Shown here: positions 35,121 to 42,861 of the stretch, in pieces | How the letters are laid out: each line of letters opens with the position of its first letter | Numbering within the stretch: the stretch's first letter is position 1 | Assembly (NCBI GenBank): GCA_964480915.1 | Contig: CAYZRS010000002.1 | Location: 62,001-126,000, forward strand | DNA from: CAWGCE01 sp964480915 | GTDB lineage: Bacteria; Planctomycetota; Planctomycetia; Pirellulales; Pirellulaceae | DNA: 64,000 bases | Reading direction: 5' to 3' | Program-made: the position numbers and the translations under genes | Notes under the pieces: model-generated | The model's input: the letters and a program-made list of their open reading frames with translations, nothing else | What the model was told of the DNA's origin: nothing | Database searches by the model: none

Positions 35121-36016
35121 ATGCCACGGTGGTTGCGCTCACTCGTTCTGGCGTCTCATTGCTTTCTCGGGTGCAAGACTTCGTAGAACTGACGAAGCCT
35201 CGCATCTCGGTGTTGGTTTCGATGACGGCTGCAACTGCGATTTGTGTTGCGATGAGCGAACCGGATGCGGCGTTAATTTTTCATGTGTCGTTGGCAACGG
35301 CGATGGTGGCGGCCAGTGCGAGCGCTTTCAATCAAATCATCGAGCGGAATTCGGACCGCAAAATGGAGCGGACCGCCAGCCGTGCGATCCCATCGGGCCG
35401 AGTCTCGGTACTGGAAGCGACAACTTTTGGTTTGTTACTGCTAGGGGGCGGCTCTCTTTATCTATGGCTCACTGCCAATTGGTTAACGGCCACGATCGGT
35501 TTGCTGACTTGGGTTTTGTATGTCGGCATGTACACGCCGCTTAAACGGATCACCACTTGGAATACGTTCATTGGCGCATTTCCTGGTGCCATGCCGATCC
35601 TCATGGGATGGGCGGCCACCGGCCAGTCGTTTGATGCGCGGGCCTGGTCCTTGTTTGCGCTGTTGTTCTGTTGGCAATTTCCACACTTCATGGCGATCGC
35701 CTGGCGCTGCCGTGAACAATATGCGGATGCCGATTTGAAGATGATTACCGTGGCTGATCCTACCGGCGGATCGGCAGGAGTCTATTCGGTGATTTCGGGG
35801 ATCGCTGTGATCGTCGTGAGCGGGGTGATGGCATATTCACTTGGATTGGCGCCGGTTGCATTGGTGGCTCTTGCGTGTCTTGGCTTTTGGCAATTAGCCT
35901 GGTCGGTGCGTTTTTGGGCACAAACAAATGATGAAACGGCACTGGGGTTACTTCGCGCCTCCTTGGTTTACTTACCACTGGTCTTGATCGGGGTCGTGTT
36001 GACCTCGTTCATTTAG
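35117..36016 (+). CDS. ctaB: protoheme IX farnesyltransferase (heme O synthase)
   Basis: 299 residues of the UbiA/COX10 prenyltransferase family. The first Asp-rich motif is near NQIIERNSDRKMERTASRAI and the second is in YADADLKM. It makes haem O, which CtaA then oxidises. The ATG at 35117 overlaps the ctaA stop by 4 bp and has GGGAGG five bases upstream. A longer upstream open frame exists but overlaps ctaA and does not resemble COX10. Confidence 0.95.
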   Translation: MNATVVALTRSGVSLLSRVQDFVELTKPRISVLVSMTAATAICVAMSEPDAALIFHVSLATAMVAASASAFNQIIERNSDRKMERTASRAIPSGRVSVLEATTFGLLLLGGGSLYLWLTANWLTATIGLLTWVLYVGMYTPLKRITTWNTFIGAFPGAMPILMGWAATGQSFDARAWSLFALLFCWQFPHFMAIAWRCREQYADADLKMITVADPTGGSAGVYSVISGIAVIVVSGVMAYSLGLAPVALVALACLGFWQLAWSVRFWAQTNDETALGLLRASLVYLPLVLIGVVLTSFI

Positions 36017-36039
36017 AGAACAATAGACGGAACGTTCGC

Positions 36040-37167
36040 ATGTCAGATAACGATCACGGCCACATCCACTTGGAATACCAGCCCGCGTTGCCGCTTCCCA
36101 ACGGCAAGGTTTGTTTGTGGTTGTTCTTGTCGACCGAAATCATGTTTTTTGCCGGTTTGATCGGAACCTATATCGTGCTCCGGTTTGGCTCGTACGCGTG
36201 GCCATCCCCGCACGACGTCCACATCGCGGAGCCACTCGGCGCCCTAAATACATTCTTCCTGATCTGTTCGAGTGTGAGTGTCGTCTTGTGCATGGAAGCT
36301 GCTCGAGCCAGCAAGTCATCGCAAGCCAAAATTTGGCTATTGATCACCTTTGTGCTCGGCACGGTTTTCTTGATGGTCAAAGCATACGAATACAACTCAA
36401 AGTTTGCGCACGGCATCTACCCGACGAAGCCTCGCAGCCTCATTCATGAAAAGCCCAATCTCTACTACGCTTCGGCAGTTCGAGAAACTCTGCAAGCGAA
36501 GCGACTGGCGCTCGATTCGGCCGAAAATCGATCCGAGGACGGCAGTCTCTCCGAGGAAGATGCGGCTCGGATTGCTCAGATTGCAATGCTGAATGATGGC
36601 GTCGTCCGCTGGGCTGAGGTACGTGCCGCCAAAGCGAATTCGACCGGCGAGCGGCGTGAAGCGCTGAATACACTGGCGGACACGATTTATCCGCTGCACG
36701 GAGCATCGGCACGCTTGATGGCGACTTTGGATCGAGAAGAGAGTGAATTGCCGGCAAAGATTGCAGAGCTAAAACAACTGGAAGCAAATGGCGCTAACGG
36801 GGATGCGGTGGTGCTCGATTCGCTCCCCGGCGAAATTGCTTTACATGAAGCACGCTTGCAAGCGATCCCGTTTATTCGGGAACGGGGTGAGCACGGTCTG
36901 AACGAATCGTTCGCCGAAGAGAGTGGATTTCGGCCGTGGCTGACATTGCCCATGATGATCCCCGGCGGCAACATGTGGGCCAGCACCTATTTCTTGATGA
37001 CTGGGTTCCACGCGATTCACGTTTTGGTCGGTCTTATTTTCTTTGCTTATGCAATCCCCATGACGCTGGATGCGTCGAAGGCCAATTTTATTGAGAACAT
37101 TGGGCTCTATTGGCACTTTGTCGACTTAGTGTGGATTTTCCTATTCCCGCTTTTGTACCTGTTCTAA
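36040..37167 (+). CDS. coxC: cytochrome c oxidase subunit III with large internal insertion
   Basis: 375 residues, about 170 more than usual. Helices 1-3 (residues 25-120) and the last two helices (about 305-375, GGNMWASTYFLMTGFHAIHVLVG then YWHFVDLVWIFLFPLLYLF) are typical of subunit III. Between them, about residues 125-305, lies a soluble, Glu/Ala/Arg-rich segment predicted to be helical, which replaces the normal short loop. No stop or frameshift interrupts it, so it is an insertion, not an assembly error. The insertion is probably on the side of the membrane opposite to the short loops; its side was not determined. The gene lies between ctaB and the subunit IV gene. Confidence 0.9.
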   Translation: MSDNDHGHIHLEYQPALPLPNGKVCLWLFLSTEIMFFAGLIGTYIVLRFGSYAWPSPHDVHIAEPLGALNTFFLICSSVSVVLCMEAARASKSSQAKIWLLITFVLGTVFLMVKAYEYNSKFAHGIYPTKPRSLIHEKPNLYYASAVRETLQAKRLALDSAENRSEDGSLSEEDAARIAQIAMLNDGVVRWAEVRAAKANSTGERREALNTLADTIYPLHGASARLMATLDREESELPAKIAELKQLEANGANGDAVVLDSLPGEIALHEARLQAIPFIRERGEHGLNESFAEESGFRPWLTLPMMIPGGNMWASTYFLMTGFHAIHVLVGLIFFAYAIPMTLDASKANFIENIGLYWHFVDLVWIFLFPLLYLF

Positions 37168-37203
37168 ATCCCGGCGCATGCGTCGAACGAATTTGCGAGT
37201 TTC

Positions 37204-37689
37204 ATGATGACATCCACTGATGCACACGCTGACGGCCACGACGAACATCACGGCGGGATTGGGCAATATCTGGCCGTCTTCCTCGCACTTTGTGTTTTGA
37301 CGGGTGCGTCGTTCTTCACCTGTTCCGACCTTTGGCCGTTCAAGGATACGCCGTCCATCGGGTGGGCGTTCATGATGGCCGTCTCGTGCACGAAAGCGCT
37401 ACTCGTCATCCTGTTCTTCATGCACCTGTTGTGGGAAGCCAACTGGAAATATGTGCTGACGATTCCCGCCGGAATGATGTCACTGTTCCTCGTGTGTATG
37501 TTGGTACCCGATGTCGGGTTGAGGACGCGAAAGTACTCGGAAGAACGAAAAGTATTCGCGGCGGAAGCTCCGGTTCATGCGCCGCATGACGAGCACCATG
37601 AAGCTGGCGATGCTCATGGAGAATCAGGCAATCACGAGGATTCAGACTCACACGGCCAACCTGAATCGCATGATGGCGAAGCTGCCTAG
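37204..37689 (+). CDS. cytochrome c oxidase subunit IV, His-rich
   Basis: 161 residues with three membrane helices, matching the prokaryotic subunit IV (CtaF/CoxD) family: FLALCVLTGASFF, MMAVSCTKALLVILFFMHL and IPAGMMSLFLVCML. Both termini are rich in His, Asp and Glu (HADGHDEHH at the start; HDEHHEAGDAHGE and similar near the end). Such tails can bind copper or zinc, but this is inference. Two adjacent ATG codons (37204/37207) are possible starts. Confidence 0.88.
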   Translation: MMTSTDAHADGHDEHHGGIGQYLAVFLALCVLTGASFFTCSDLWPFKDTPSIGWAFMMAVSCTKALLVILFFMHLLWEANWKYVLTIPAGMMSLFLVCMLVPDVGLRTRKYSEERKVFAAEAPVHAPHDEHHEAGDAHGESGNHEDSDSHGQPESHDGEAA

Positions 37690-37700
37690 TTCGCGTTAAT

Positions 37701-37735
37701 CTCCGCCACGCCCGGCGGTTAGTCTTTTGGCGGAG
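37701..37735 (+). repeat. 8-bp inverted repeat between oxidase and SCO genes
   Basis: CTCCGCCA (37701-37708) and TGGCGGAG (37728-37735) form a hairpin with a 19-base loop. No T-run follows, so it is not a good intrinsic terminator. It could stabilise or process the long cox transcript. It lies just after the subunit IV stop codon. Confidence 0.35.
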
Positions 37736-37785
37736 CAGAGCGTTCTGTTGGACAAGGCATGTCCGGTTGGACCACTGGAGTACTG

Positions 37786-38490
37786 ATGACCTCTCTTAGA
37801 TTCTGGATTGCACTTTTGTTCCTTTTCGCCGGCGCCATGCTTCTTTGGTTCGCATCGGGCCTCAGCGAAAGCCGATCTGGCAGTTCGATTGCCGTCGTGG
37901 ACGATGATGCTCACTCGGAGAAATTGCCATCCCTACCGGCAGGCGAATTGCTGACCGACTTCGAGTTGCAAGATCAGAATGGGGCCACCTTCGCTTCAAC
38001 GTCACTGGCGGGGAAGGTTTGGGTTGGCAGCGTCTTTTTCTCGTCTTGTCCGAGTACGTGCCGGGTGCAGAACATGCGGGTCGCCGAGCTTCAAAAAGCG
38101 TTCGGGGATCAAGGGGTCGAATTCGTCAGCGTAACCTGTGATCCAGAAAAAGATACGGTTGCGACACTTGCGTCTTATTCCAAAATGTTTGACGCCGATT
38201 CCGATCGCTGGCATTTCTTGACAGGTGACTTTCCATTGATCCGACGCATCGGTGTGGAAAAATTTGGCATCGTCGTGCAAAAAGAGACGCACTCCGATCG
38301 GCTCATTCTGTTCGATCGGGACGGTTCTAAAGTCGGTTCGTATCGGTCCACGCAGAGCGAAGATTTCGGCCTTCTGAAGGATGAGATTTCCAAATTGATT
38401 TCGGTGGAGGATCAGCCCGCGTCGATGTCAGGAACTGAAACAGAAAGCGATCCGAAGGCTGAAGTGGCGAGCGAATTGCAGTCTTCTTAA
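37786..38490 (+). CDS. SCO1/SenC family copper chaperone
   Basis: 234 residues. An N-terminal membrane helix anchors a thioredoxin-like domain. The copper site is complete: CPSTC (CxxxC) near residue 84 and a later His in ETHSDRLIL. SCO proteins deliver copper to the CuA site of subunit II. The start is placed at ATG 37786, which has GGAG six bases upstream; an ATG nine codons earlier lacks one. Its position after the oxidase subunits is standard. Confidence 0.92.
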   Translation: MTSLRFWIALLFLFAGAMLLWFASGLSESRSGSSIAVVDDDAHSEKLPSLPAGELLTDFELQDQNGATFASTSLAGKVWVGSVFFSSCPSTCRVQNMRVAELQKAFGDQGVEFVSVTCDPEKDTVATLASYSKMFDADSDRWHFLTGDFPLIRRIGVEKFGIVVQKETHSDRLILFDRDGSKVGSYRSTQSEDFGLLKDEISKLISVEDQPASMSGTETESDPKAEVASELQSS

Positions 38491-38530
38491 GCTTTGTTCG
38501 ACACCATCTCTCGCCAGGGAGGACTCGACT

Positions 38531-39091
38531 GTGGACTACGAAGACTATTTGAGTTCCCCTCCCAACTTGGTGCTTTCCAATCGCCTGAAGACGATAGCTT
38601 GGGTGGTCACGGCGGTCGTGCTGGTGACCGTGGGAGGGATGCGGCAGATCAAGCTACCATTGCCGGATGGTGTGAGCTTGGCGTTTCTCCCTGCTGTCCA
38701 TGCGGTGTTAAACTCGTTGGTCGCCTTGTTACTCGTCGTGGCACTGGTTTTGGTCAAGCGTCGAAACATCGCAGGGCATCGGCGGGCGACTTCGGCGGCA
38801 ATGGTTTGTTCGGTCCTTTTCTTGGTGGGCTATGTCGCCTACCACATCACCAACGAGCATACTTCGTTCGGTGGCGAAGGGCCGATTCGATATCTCTATT
38901 ACACGCTGTTGGCGACGCATATTGTGCTGGCTGCGATTAGCTTGCCGTTTATCCTCTACACGTGGATCTACGGCGCTACGAATCAATTTGCGGCCCATCG
39001 CCGTTTGGCGAAATGGATTTATCCGATTTGGCTGTATGTCGCCGTGTCGGGCCCCATTTGTTACTTGATGTTGCGGCCTTATTACGCCTGA
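38531..39091 (+). CDS. DUF420 membrane protein (CtaM-like oxidase assembly factor)
   Basis: 186 residues with four or five membrane helices. The sequence has the DUF420 pattern, with FLPAVHAVLNSLVA and conserved His residues in YHITNEHTSFGG, YYTLLATHIVLA and AAHRRLAKWIYPIW. Members include YozB/CtaM, an assembly factor for haem-copper oxidase in Firmicutes. The start is GTG 38531, preceded by AGGGAGGA. The gene lies 40 bp after the SCO gene in the oxidase cluster, which supports an assembly role. Its exact activity is not known from sequence. Confidence 0.85.
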   Translation: MDYEDYLSSPPNLVLSNRLKTIAWVVTAVVLVTVGGMRQIKLPLPDGVSLAFLPAVHAVLNSLVALLLVVALVLVKRRNIAGHRRATSAAMVCSVLFLVGYVAYHITNEHTSFGGEGPIRYLYYTLLATHIVLAAISLPFILYTWIYGATNQFAAHRRLAKWIYPIWLYVAVSGPICYLMLRPYYA

Positions 39092-39170
39092 CCGTCCGTG
39101 GGGACCAGTGACGATACGCGGTGTATACTACAGATGTAACAGAAACTGGTTTTTGACGAGCCTTGAGAAT

Positions 39171-39464
39171 ATGATCTCGCTTATCACAACACGAATCAAA
39201 CTGGTGAGTTTTTCGCTCACTATTCTCTGCATGGTCTGTTCGGTCAGTTCTGCTTGCCCAACCTGCAAGGAGGGCCTGGGAAGTAGCTCGAACCTGATCA
39301 ACGGCTACGGTTGGAGCATCGTGTTCATGATGTCGATGCCGTTTCTGATCTTTGCTGGCATTAGCGGCTATTTCTATTACGAGGTGTGCCGCGCACGCGC
39401 AATGCAACGCATCGCTATCGAAACGGATGCCTCCGCCGATGCGATTCCAACCGAAGCCATCTAA
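39171..39464 (+). CDS. small membrane protein with CPTC motif, oxidase cluster
   Basis: 97 residues. A signal-like hydrophobic segment (SFSLTILCMVCSVSSA) is followed by ACPTCKEG, one membrane helix (IVFMMSMPFLIFAGISGYFYY) and a short Ala/Thr tail. The CxxC close to the outer face of the membrane suggests a redox or metal-binding role, for example copper or thiol handling in oxidase assembly. I do not know a named family. It is the last plus-strand gene of the cluster, 79 bp after the DUF420 gene. ATG 39171 is chosen because the signal peptide begins there; the frame stays open upstream. Confidence 0.6.
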   Translation: MISLITTRIKLVSFSLTILCMVCSVSSACPTCKEGLGSSSNLINGYGWSIVFMMSMPFLIFAGISGYFYYEVCRARAMQRIAIETDASADAIPTEAI

Positions 39465-39491
39465 AGCTCGGTTCCCGTTTGTAGCGGAGGG

Positions 39492-39881
39492 CTACTGGGG
39501 ATCGATCAACTGGTCGAAACTAAGCCACAGACTCCTCGCGTGCCGAAAGTAGAGCACCGGGAATAGGATGGCGAAAGTTACCGTGATGGTGAGCGCTGTC
39601 TTGGCCGGGTAGTCAAAGGCAAACCTGAGCACCATGAATCCGATCGTCGCGATAACGGATGTCAGGCCGTAATTGAAATAGATCGCGCCCAAATAGAAGC
39701 CCGGTTCACGTTCGTAATTCAAGCGGCACTGGGGACATTCTGGCAGCATCTTGATCATGCCTGCAAACAGTTTTCCCTGGCCGCACCGCGGACAGCGCAA
39801 CAGCCACGCACGCACCATTTGGCGAAATGGCTGTCGTTTCGGTGCCGGTTGCGGCGATTCGGAGTTACCAACGTCGGCCAA
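39492..39881 (-). CDS. DUF983 zinc-ribbon membrane protein
   Basis: About 129 residues. A zinc ribbon (CPRCGQGKLF and CPQC) is followed by two or three membrane helices, the standard DUF983 architecture. Members often neighbour haem-copper oxidase genes, as here. The start is uncertain. TTG 39881 has GGGGGAGG eight bases upstream; an ATG at 39911 lies further inside the upstream protease gene and has no ribosome-binding site. The gene is convergent with the small CPTC protein and overlaps the site-2 protease gene by 17 bp (47 bp if the ATG is used). Confidence 0.8.
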   Translation of the reverse strand: MADVGNSESPQPAPKRQPFRQMVRAWLLRCPRCGQGKLFAGMIKMLPECPQCRLNYEREPGFYLGAIYFNYGLTSVIATIGFMVLRFAFDYPAKTALTITVTFAILFPVLYFRHARSLWLSFDQLIDPQ

Positions 39882-40626
39882 AACCGCCGCCTCCCCCAAT
39901 GCCACCGCCATATTGGCTCAGTGTATTGAAGTTCGAATAAGCCAGCATGGCGAACATGAACCCCAAGTATTGTCGTCCGCCGGTGAATCCCCAGAAAGCG
40001 ACCGCGCCACCGACGGCGACTGAAAGCATCAGCGAATATTGCATGGCTTGATCGCTACCGAACATGAGGAAGGCGTCCCTGGCAATTTGTCCTCCATCCA
40101 GCGGATAGACCGGCAGAAGATTCAGGAGCGCCCAAAAAATGCTGACGTAGAGGAATTGAGCGACAAAGAAATAGGCTGATGCACTAGGAAGGATGTTTTG
40201 CCCCTGGAATTGGGAGGGCAGCGCGAATGGAATCGCGTAGTTTCCAACTCGCAAGACAATGATCATGGCGATGGCGGCCAAAATTTGCAGTGCTGGTCCA
40301 GAGGCGGACACGACCATGTGCTGCTGTGCTGTAAGCGGACGCGATCCGCCGTAGGAAGAACCATACGAATCGGGGACCGCCAGCCCACCGAAATGATAGA
40401 GCACGATGTGCGACGAGATTCCGTAGTGACGAAAGGCGAGCGCATGGCCCAATTCATGAATCAGGATGGAGAGCAGGATGACTGCGGTCCAAAGAATCAG
40501 TTCTTGGCCACCCAGACGTCCCCCCAACAAGACGCCCGCCAACCAAAACCAAGGCGAAATGCGGACATCGAATCCCATGATGGAGAATCGGAGATCGTAG
40601 GGTGTGCGTGCCGGTTCGCCCAACAT
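39865..40626 (-). CDS. site-2 protease family (M50) metalloprotease
   Basis: 253 residues, multi-span. HELGHA near residue 57 is the intramembrane zinc site (HExxH), and LLPVYPLDGG near residue 187 gives the conserved Asp ligand. The short length and a central loop without a PDZ domain match the compact M50 branch. These proteases cleave substrates inside the membrane; the substrate here is unknown. The Gly-rich C-terminus (YGGGIGGGGGFGRRW) is read in another frame as the start of the DUF983 gene. Confidence 0.85.
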   Translation of the reverse strand: MLGEPARTPYDLRFSIMGFDVRISPWFWLAGVLLGGRLGGQELILWTAVILLSILIHELGHALAFRHYGISSHIVLYHFGGLAVPDSYGSSYGGSRPLTAQQHMVVSASGPALQILAAIAMIIVLRVGNYAIPFALPSQFQGQNILPSASAYFFVAQFLYVSIFWALLNLLPVYPLDGGQIARDAFLMFGSDQAMQYSLMLSVAVGGAVAFWGFTGGRQYLGFMFAMLAYSNFNTLSQYGGGIGGGGGFGRRW

Positions 40627-40658
40627 GGTAGCCGTCCTTTGGTTAGATGCGACTCAGC

Positions 40659-41882
40659 TTAACGAATCGGAGTGTCGTGCGAAACATTGCCGGCGACAAA
40701 ATGAGGTTTGGGAACTGGCGATTCGGGGCGAGTAAGTACGCCGGCAATGTACTCCGCCGCGCGTCTGGACGCACCCGACTCACCGAATTTTTCTCGAAGA
40801 TGACGCAATTGGTTTTGAACCACACTTCGCTTGCTATCGTCTTTCAGCCATTCCACGATGTCGGCCGCCACATCAGCACTCTCATTGTGCCGCGTCAAGT
40901 ATTCCGGGAAAGGGACCGTTTCGCGTGTTGTATCACTCCGTTCGATGCTTTTACATGCCAAGAGATTGGCCAGCGAAATGTACTTGGCGATCCGAAAATG
41001 GTCCTGCAGAACGAAGCCGATGCGGGACACTTTGTAAACGATCACCGACGGTTTCTCGTGATACAGCAGTTCTAAGGAAACGGAACCGGAGCAAGCGATG
41101 CAGGCGGTTGCTGCGGCAATCAGTTCGGGCGTCTTATTTACGAACAGGCTCGCTTCGACATCACGATCTTTCAGAAACTCTTGGGCCCGCGCCGCTTGGG
41201 TGGCATTGAAACTCGCGATCGCGAATCGGACATCGCTTCGCTGGCGAACGATCTGTTCCGCCGCATCGAGCATCATCTCTAAGTTGTCGTCCACTTCTTG
41301 CCGTCTTGATCCGGGCAGCAGGGTGACCAACGGGCTGTCGGCGGTCATCGAATTCACGAAGCTCTGATCGATTTCTCGAGTCGCCAGTTCATCGAAATAG
41401 GGATGCCCGACGAAATGCGCATTGCATCCTCGTTCGGAAAACCAGCGTGGCTCGAACGGCAATTTGCAAAGCACATGATCGGTCAGTCGTTTCAATTTCT
41501 TGACTCGCCAAGGTGCCCAAGCCCAGAGCTGCGGGACGCCGTAATAGAAAACGGGAATCGAATGCGCTTTGGCTCGCCGTGCGACCCACCAATTGAAACC
41601 TGGGAAATCGATCAGGACGACCGCGTCGGGTGGGTTGTCGCGAAAGCACTGGTCGGCTTGCTTGAGATAAGCAAAGAACTGAGGCAGCTTGGCGATCACG
41701 CGCAGAATCCACATGACGGCGAGCTGCGTTAGATCGGCTTCCAACTTACACCCGGCGGCCGCCATTTTCGGGCCGCCGAATCCGGTGAATTCGAAATCTT
41801 TCCGGACGGCCCGCAATTCGGAAATCAGATTGGCGCCGTGGAGGTCGCCACTGGGCTCGCCGACCGAGAAAAATATCTTCAT
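40659..41882 (-). CDS. lpxB: lipid-A-disaccharide synthase
   Basis: Joins UDP-diacylglucosamine and lipid X to form the lipid A disaccharide. 407 residues. The N-terminus has FFSVGEPSGDLHGANL. Later motifs include VVLIDFPGFN, YYGVPQLWAWAPWRVK, LLPGSRRQEV and IACSGSVSLELL, all typical of LpxB. Its presence implies a lipid A-bearing outer membrane. It ends in an Arg/Pro-rich tail. No other lpx genes are adjacent in this window. Confidence 0.95.
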   Translation of the reverse strand: MKIFFSVGEPSGDLHGANLISELRAVRKDFEFTGFGGPKMAAAGCKLEADLTQLAVMWILRVIAKLPQFFAYLKQADQCFRDNPPDAVVLIDFPGFNWWVARRAKAHSIPVFYYGVPQLWAWAPWRVKKLKRLTDHVLCKLPFEPRWFSERGCNAHFVGHPYFDELATREIDQSFVNSMTADSPLVTLLPGSRRQEVDDNLEMMLDAAEQIVRQRSDVRFAIASFNATQAARAQEFLKDRDVEASLFVNKTPELIAAATACIACSGSVSLELLYHEKPSVIVYKVSRIGFVLQDHFRIAKYISLANLLACKSIERSDTTRETVPFPEYLTRHNESADVAADIVEWLKDDSKRSVVQNQLRHLREKFGESGASRRAAEYIAGVLTRPESPVPKPHFVAGNVSHDTPIR

Positions 41883-41964
41883 TCGTAACCTTGCGTCCGT
41901 GCACGAATTGGGGAGGATCGAAATCGCCCAGTATTATGACCTGGGCTGGAAAGCAAATTCCAGG

Positions 41965-42861
41965 TCAGTCGACGACCGGAGCAGCGTCCAGCCGGTAAAC
42001 GGGCGTCGGTATTTTTTCGCTGGTGAGGATTAGGCTGCGGCCGTCGTGAGCAAAGCAGATCGATTCACCCTGTTTTCTAGGCGGGACGACGACAGCCCGG
42101 CCCGCTCGGGCAAAGGCCTGAGCCCAGTTTTCCGCCGGTTCTCTCGGAAACATGTAGACGTTTCCGTACGTCGTTACCGCGGCCAGTTTTCCATCGGGAG
42201 CAATGTCGAGCCCGGTAGCACCGGCAATGGTCAGATCGGCAATTTTCTTCGCCGTAATCACGGCGTCAGATTCCTGCTCGATTGGCCAAGCAATCATGTG
42301 TAACTCGCAGCGTGGCTCCCACGTTTTCGTGATGAGCAAAATTTCATTGCGCGAGGTGTCGAATGCGACCGATTCGCAGTCTCGCGAGCCGTCCTCGTAT
42401 CGAAATCGGACGGTGCGAATTAGTTCCAATTTTTCCCCAGCTGGGGGAAATGTCTCTTTGAGGAAATGGAGTTGGTAGTGATCGTAACGTCTCTTGTTGT
42501 CACCGGTGTCTGCGACGATGAGCATTGGCTGACCATCGATGGTGGCTGAGGCCATGTCTTCCCAGTCTCTCGCCTTCTTTAGAGGGAGCGACCACACACC
42601 GACGTGCTGGCCATCCGCTTCGAACGCAAACAGCCGCGGCCGGTCGCCCGAATCGTTGTGTGTCCAGAATACACTGTCTCTGACCAAAGAGGCCGCAACG
42701 CCACTACTTTCATTGATCTCTCGGCAGCTCAATTGCCCAGCTAAGCGGGCCGTTTCGTACCGGGTGCGAGTAGTCGTTGGCTCTTGGGCAACCAATGCAA
42801 TTGGGCCGCAGGCGAGGCAAAACAGAAATGGAATCGACGAAATTCGTTGTCTGGAGATCAA
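41965..42861 (-). CDS. secreted beta-propeller-like protein of unknown function
   Basis: 298 residues with an N-terminal signal peptide (LACGPIALVAQ). Repeated segments such as WTHNDSGDRPRLFAFEADGQ, LIVADTGDNKRR and GLDIAPDGKLAAVTTYG are typical of beta-propeller blades and recall the NHL or SMP-30 type. I see no catalytic motif. The start overlaps the thiE stop by 4 bp (ATGA), so the two genes are translationally coupled, although no thiamine role is apparent. Propellers of this kind in planctomycetes are often extracytoplasmic binding proteins; that is inference. Confidence 0.7.
   Translation of the reverse strand: MISRQRISSIPFLFCLACGPIALVAQEPTTTRTRYETARLAGQLSCREINESSGVAASLVRDSVFWTHNDSGDRPRLFAFEADGQHVGVWSLPLKKARDWEDMASATIDGQPMLIVADTGDNKRRYDHYQLHFLKETFPPAGEKLELIRTVRFRYEDGSRDCESVAFDTSRNEILLITKTWEPRCELHMIAWPIEQESDAVITAKKIADLTIAGATGLDIAPDGKLAAVTTYGNVYMFPREPAENWAQAFARAGRAVVVPPRKQGESICFAHDGRSLILTSEKIPTPVYRLDAAPVVD

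Noticed and set aside
39481..39495. hairpin GTAGC/GCTAC at the convergent gene ends
   Set aside because: Only 5 bp, no T-run on either strand, and it overlaps the DUF983 stop codon.
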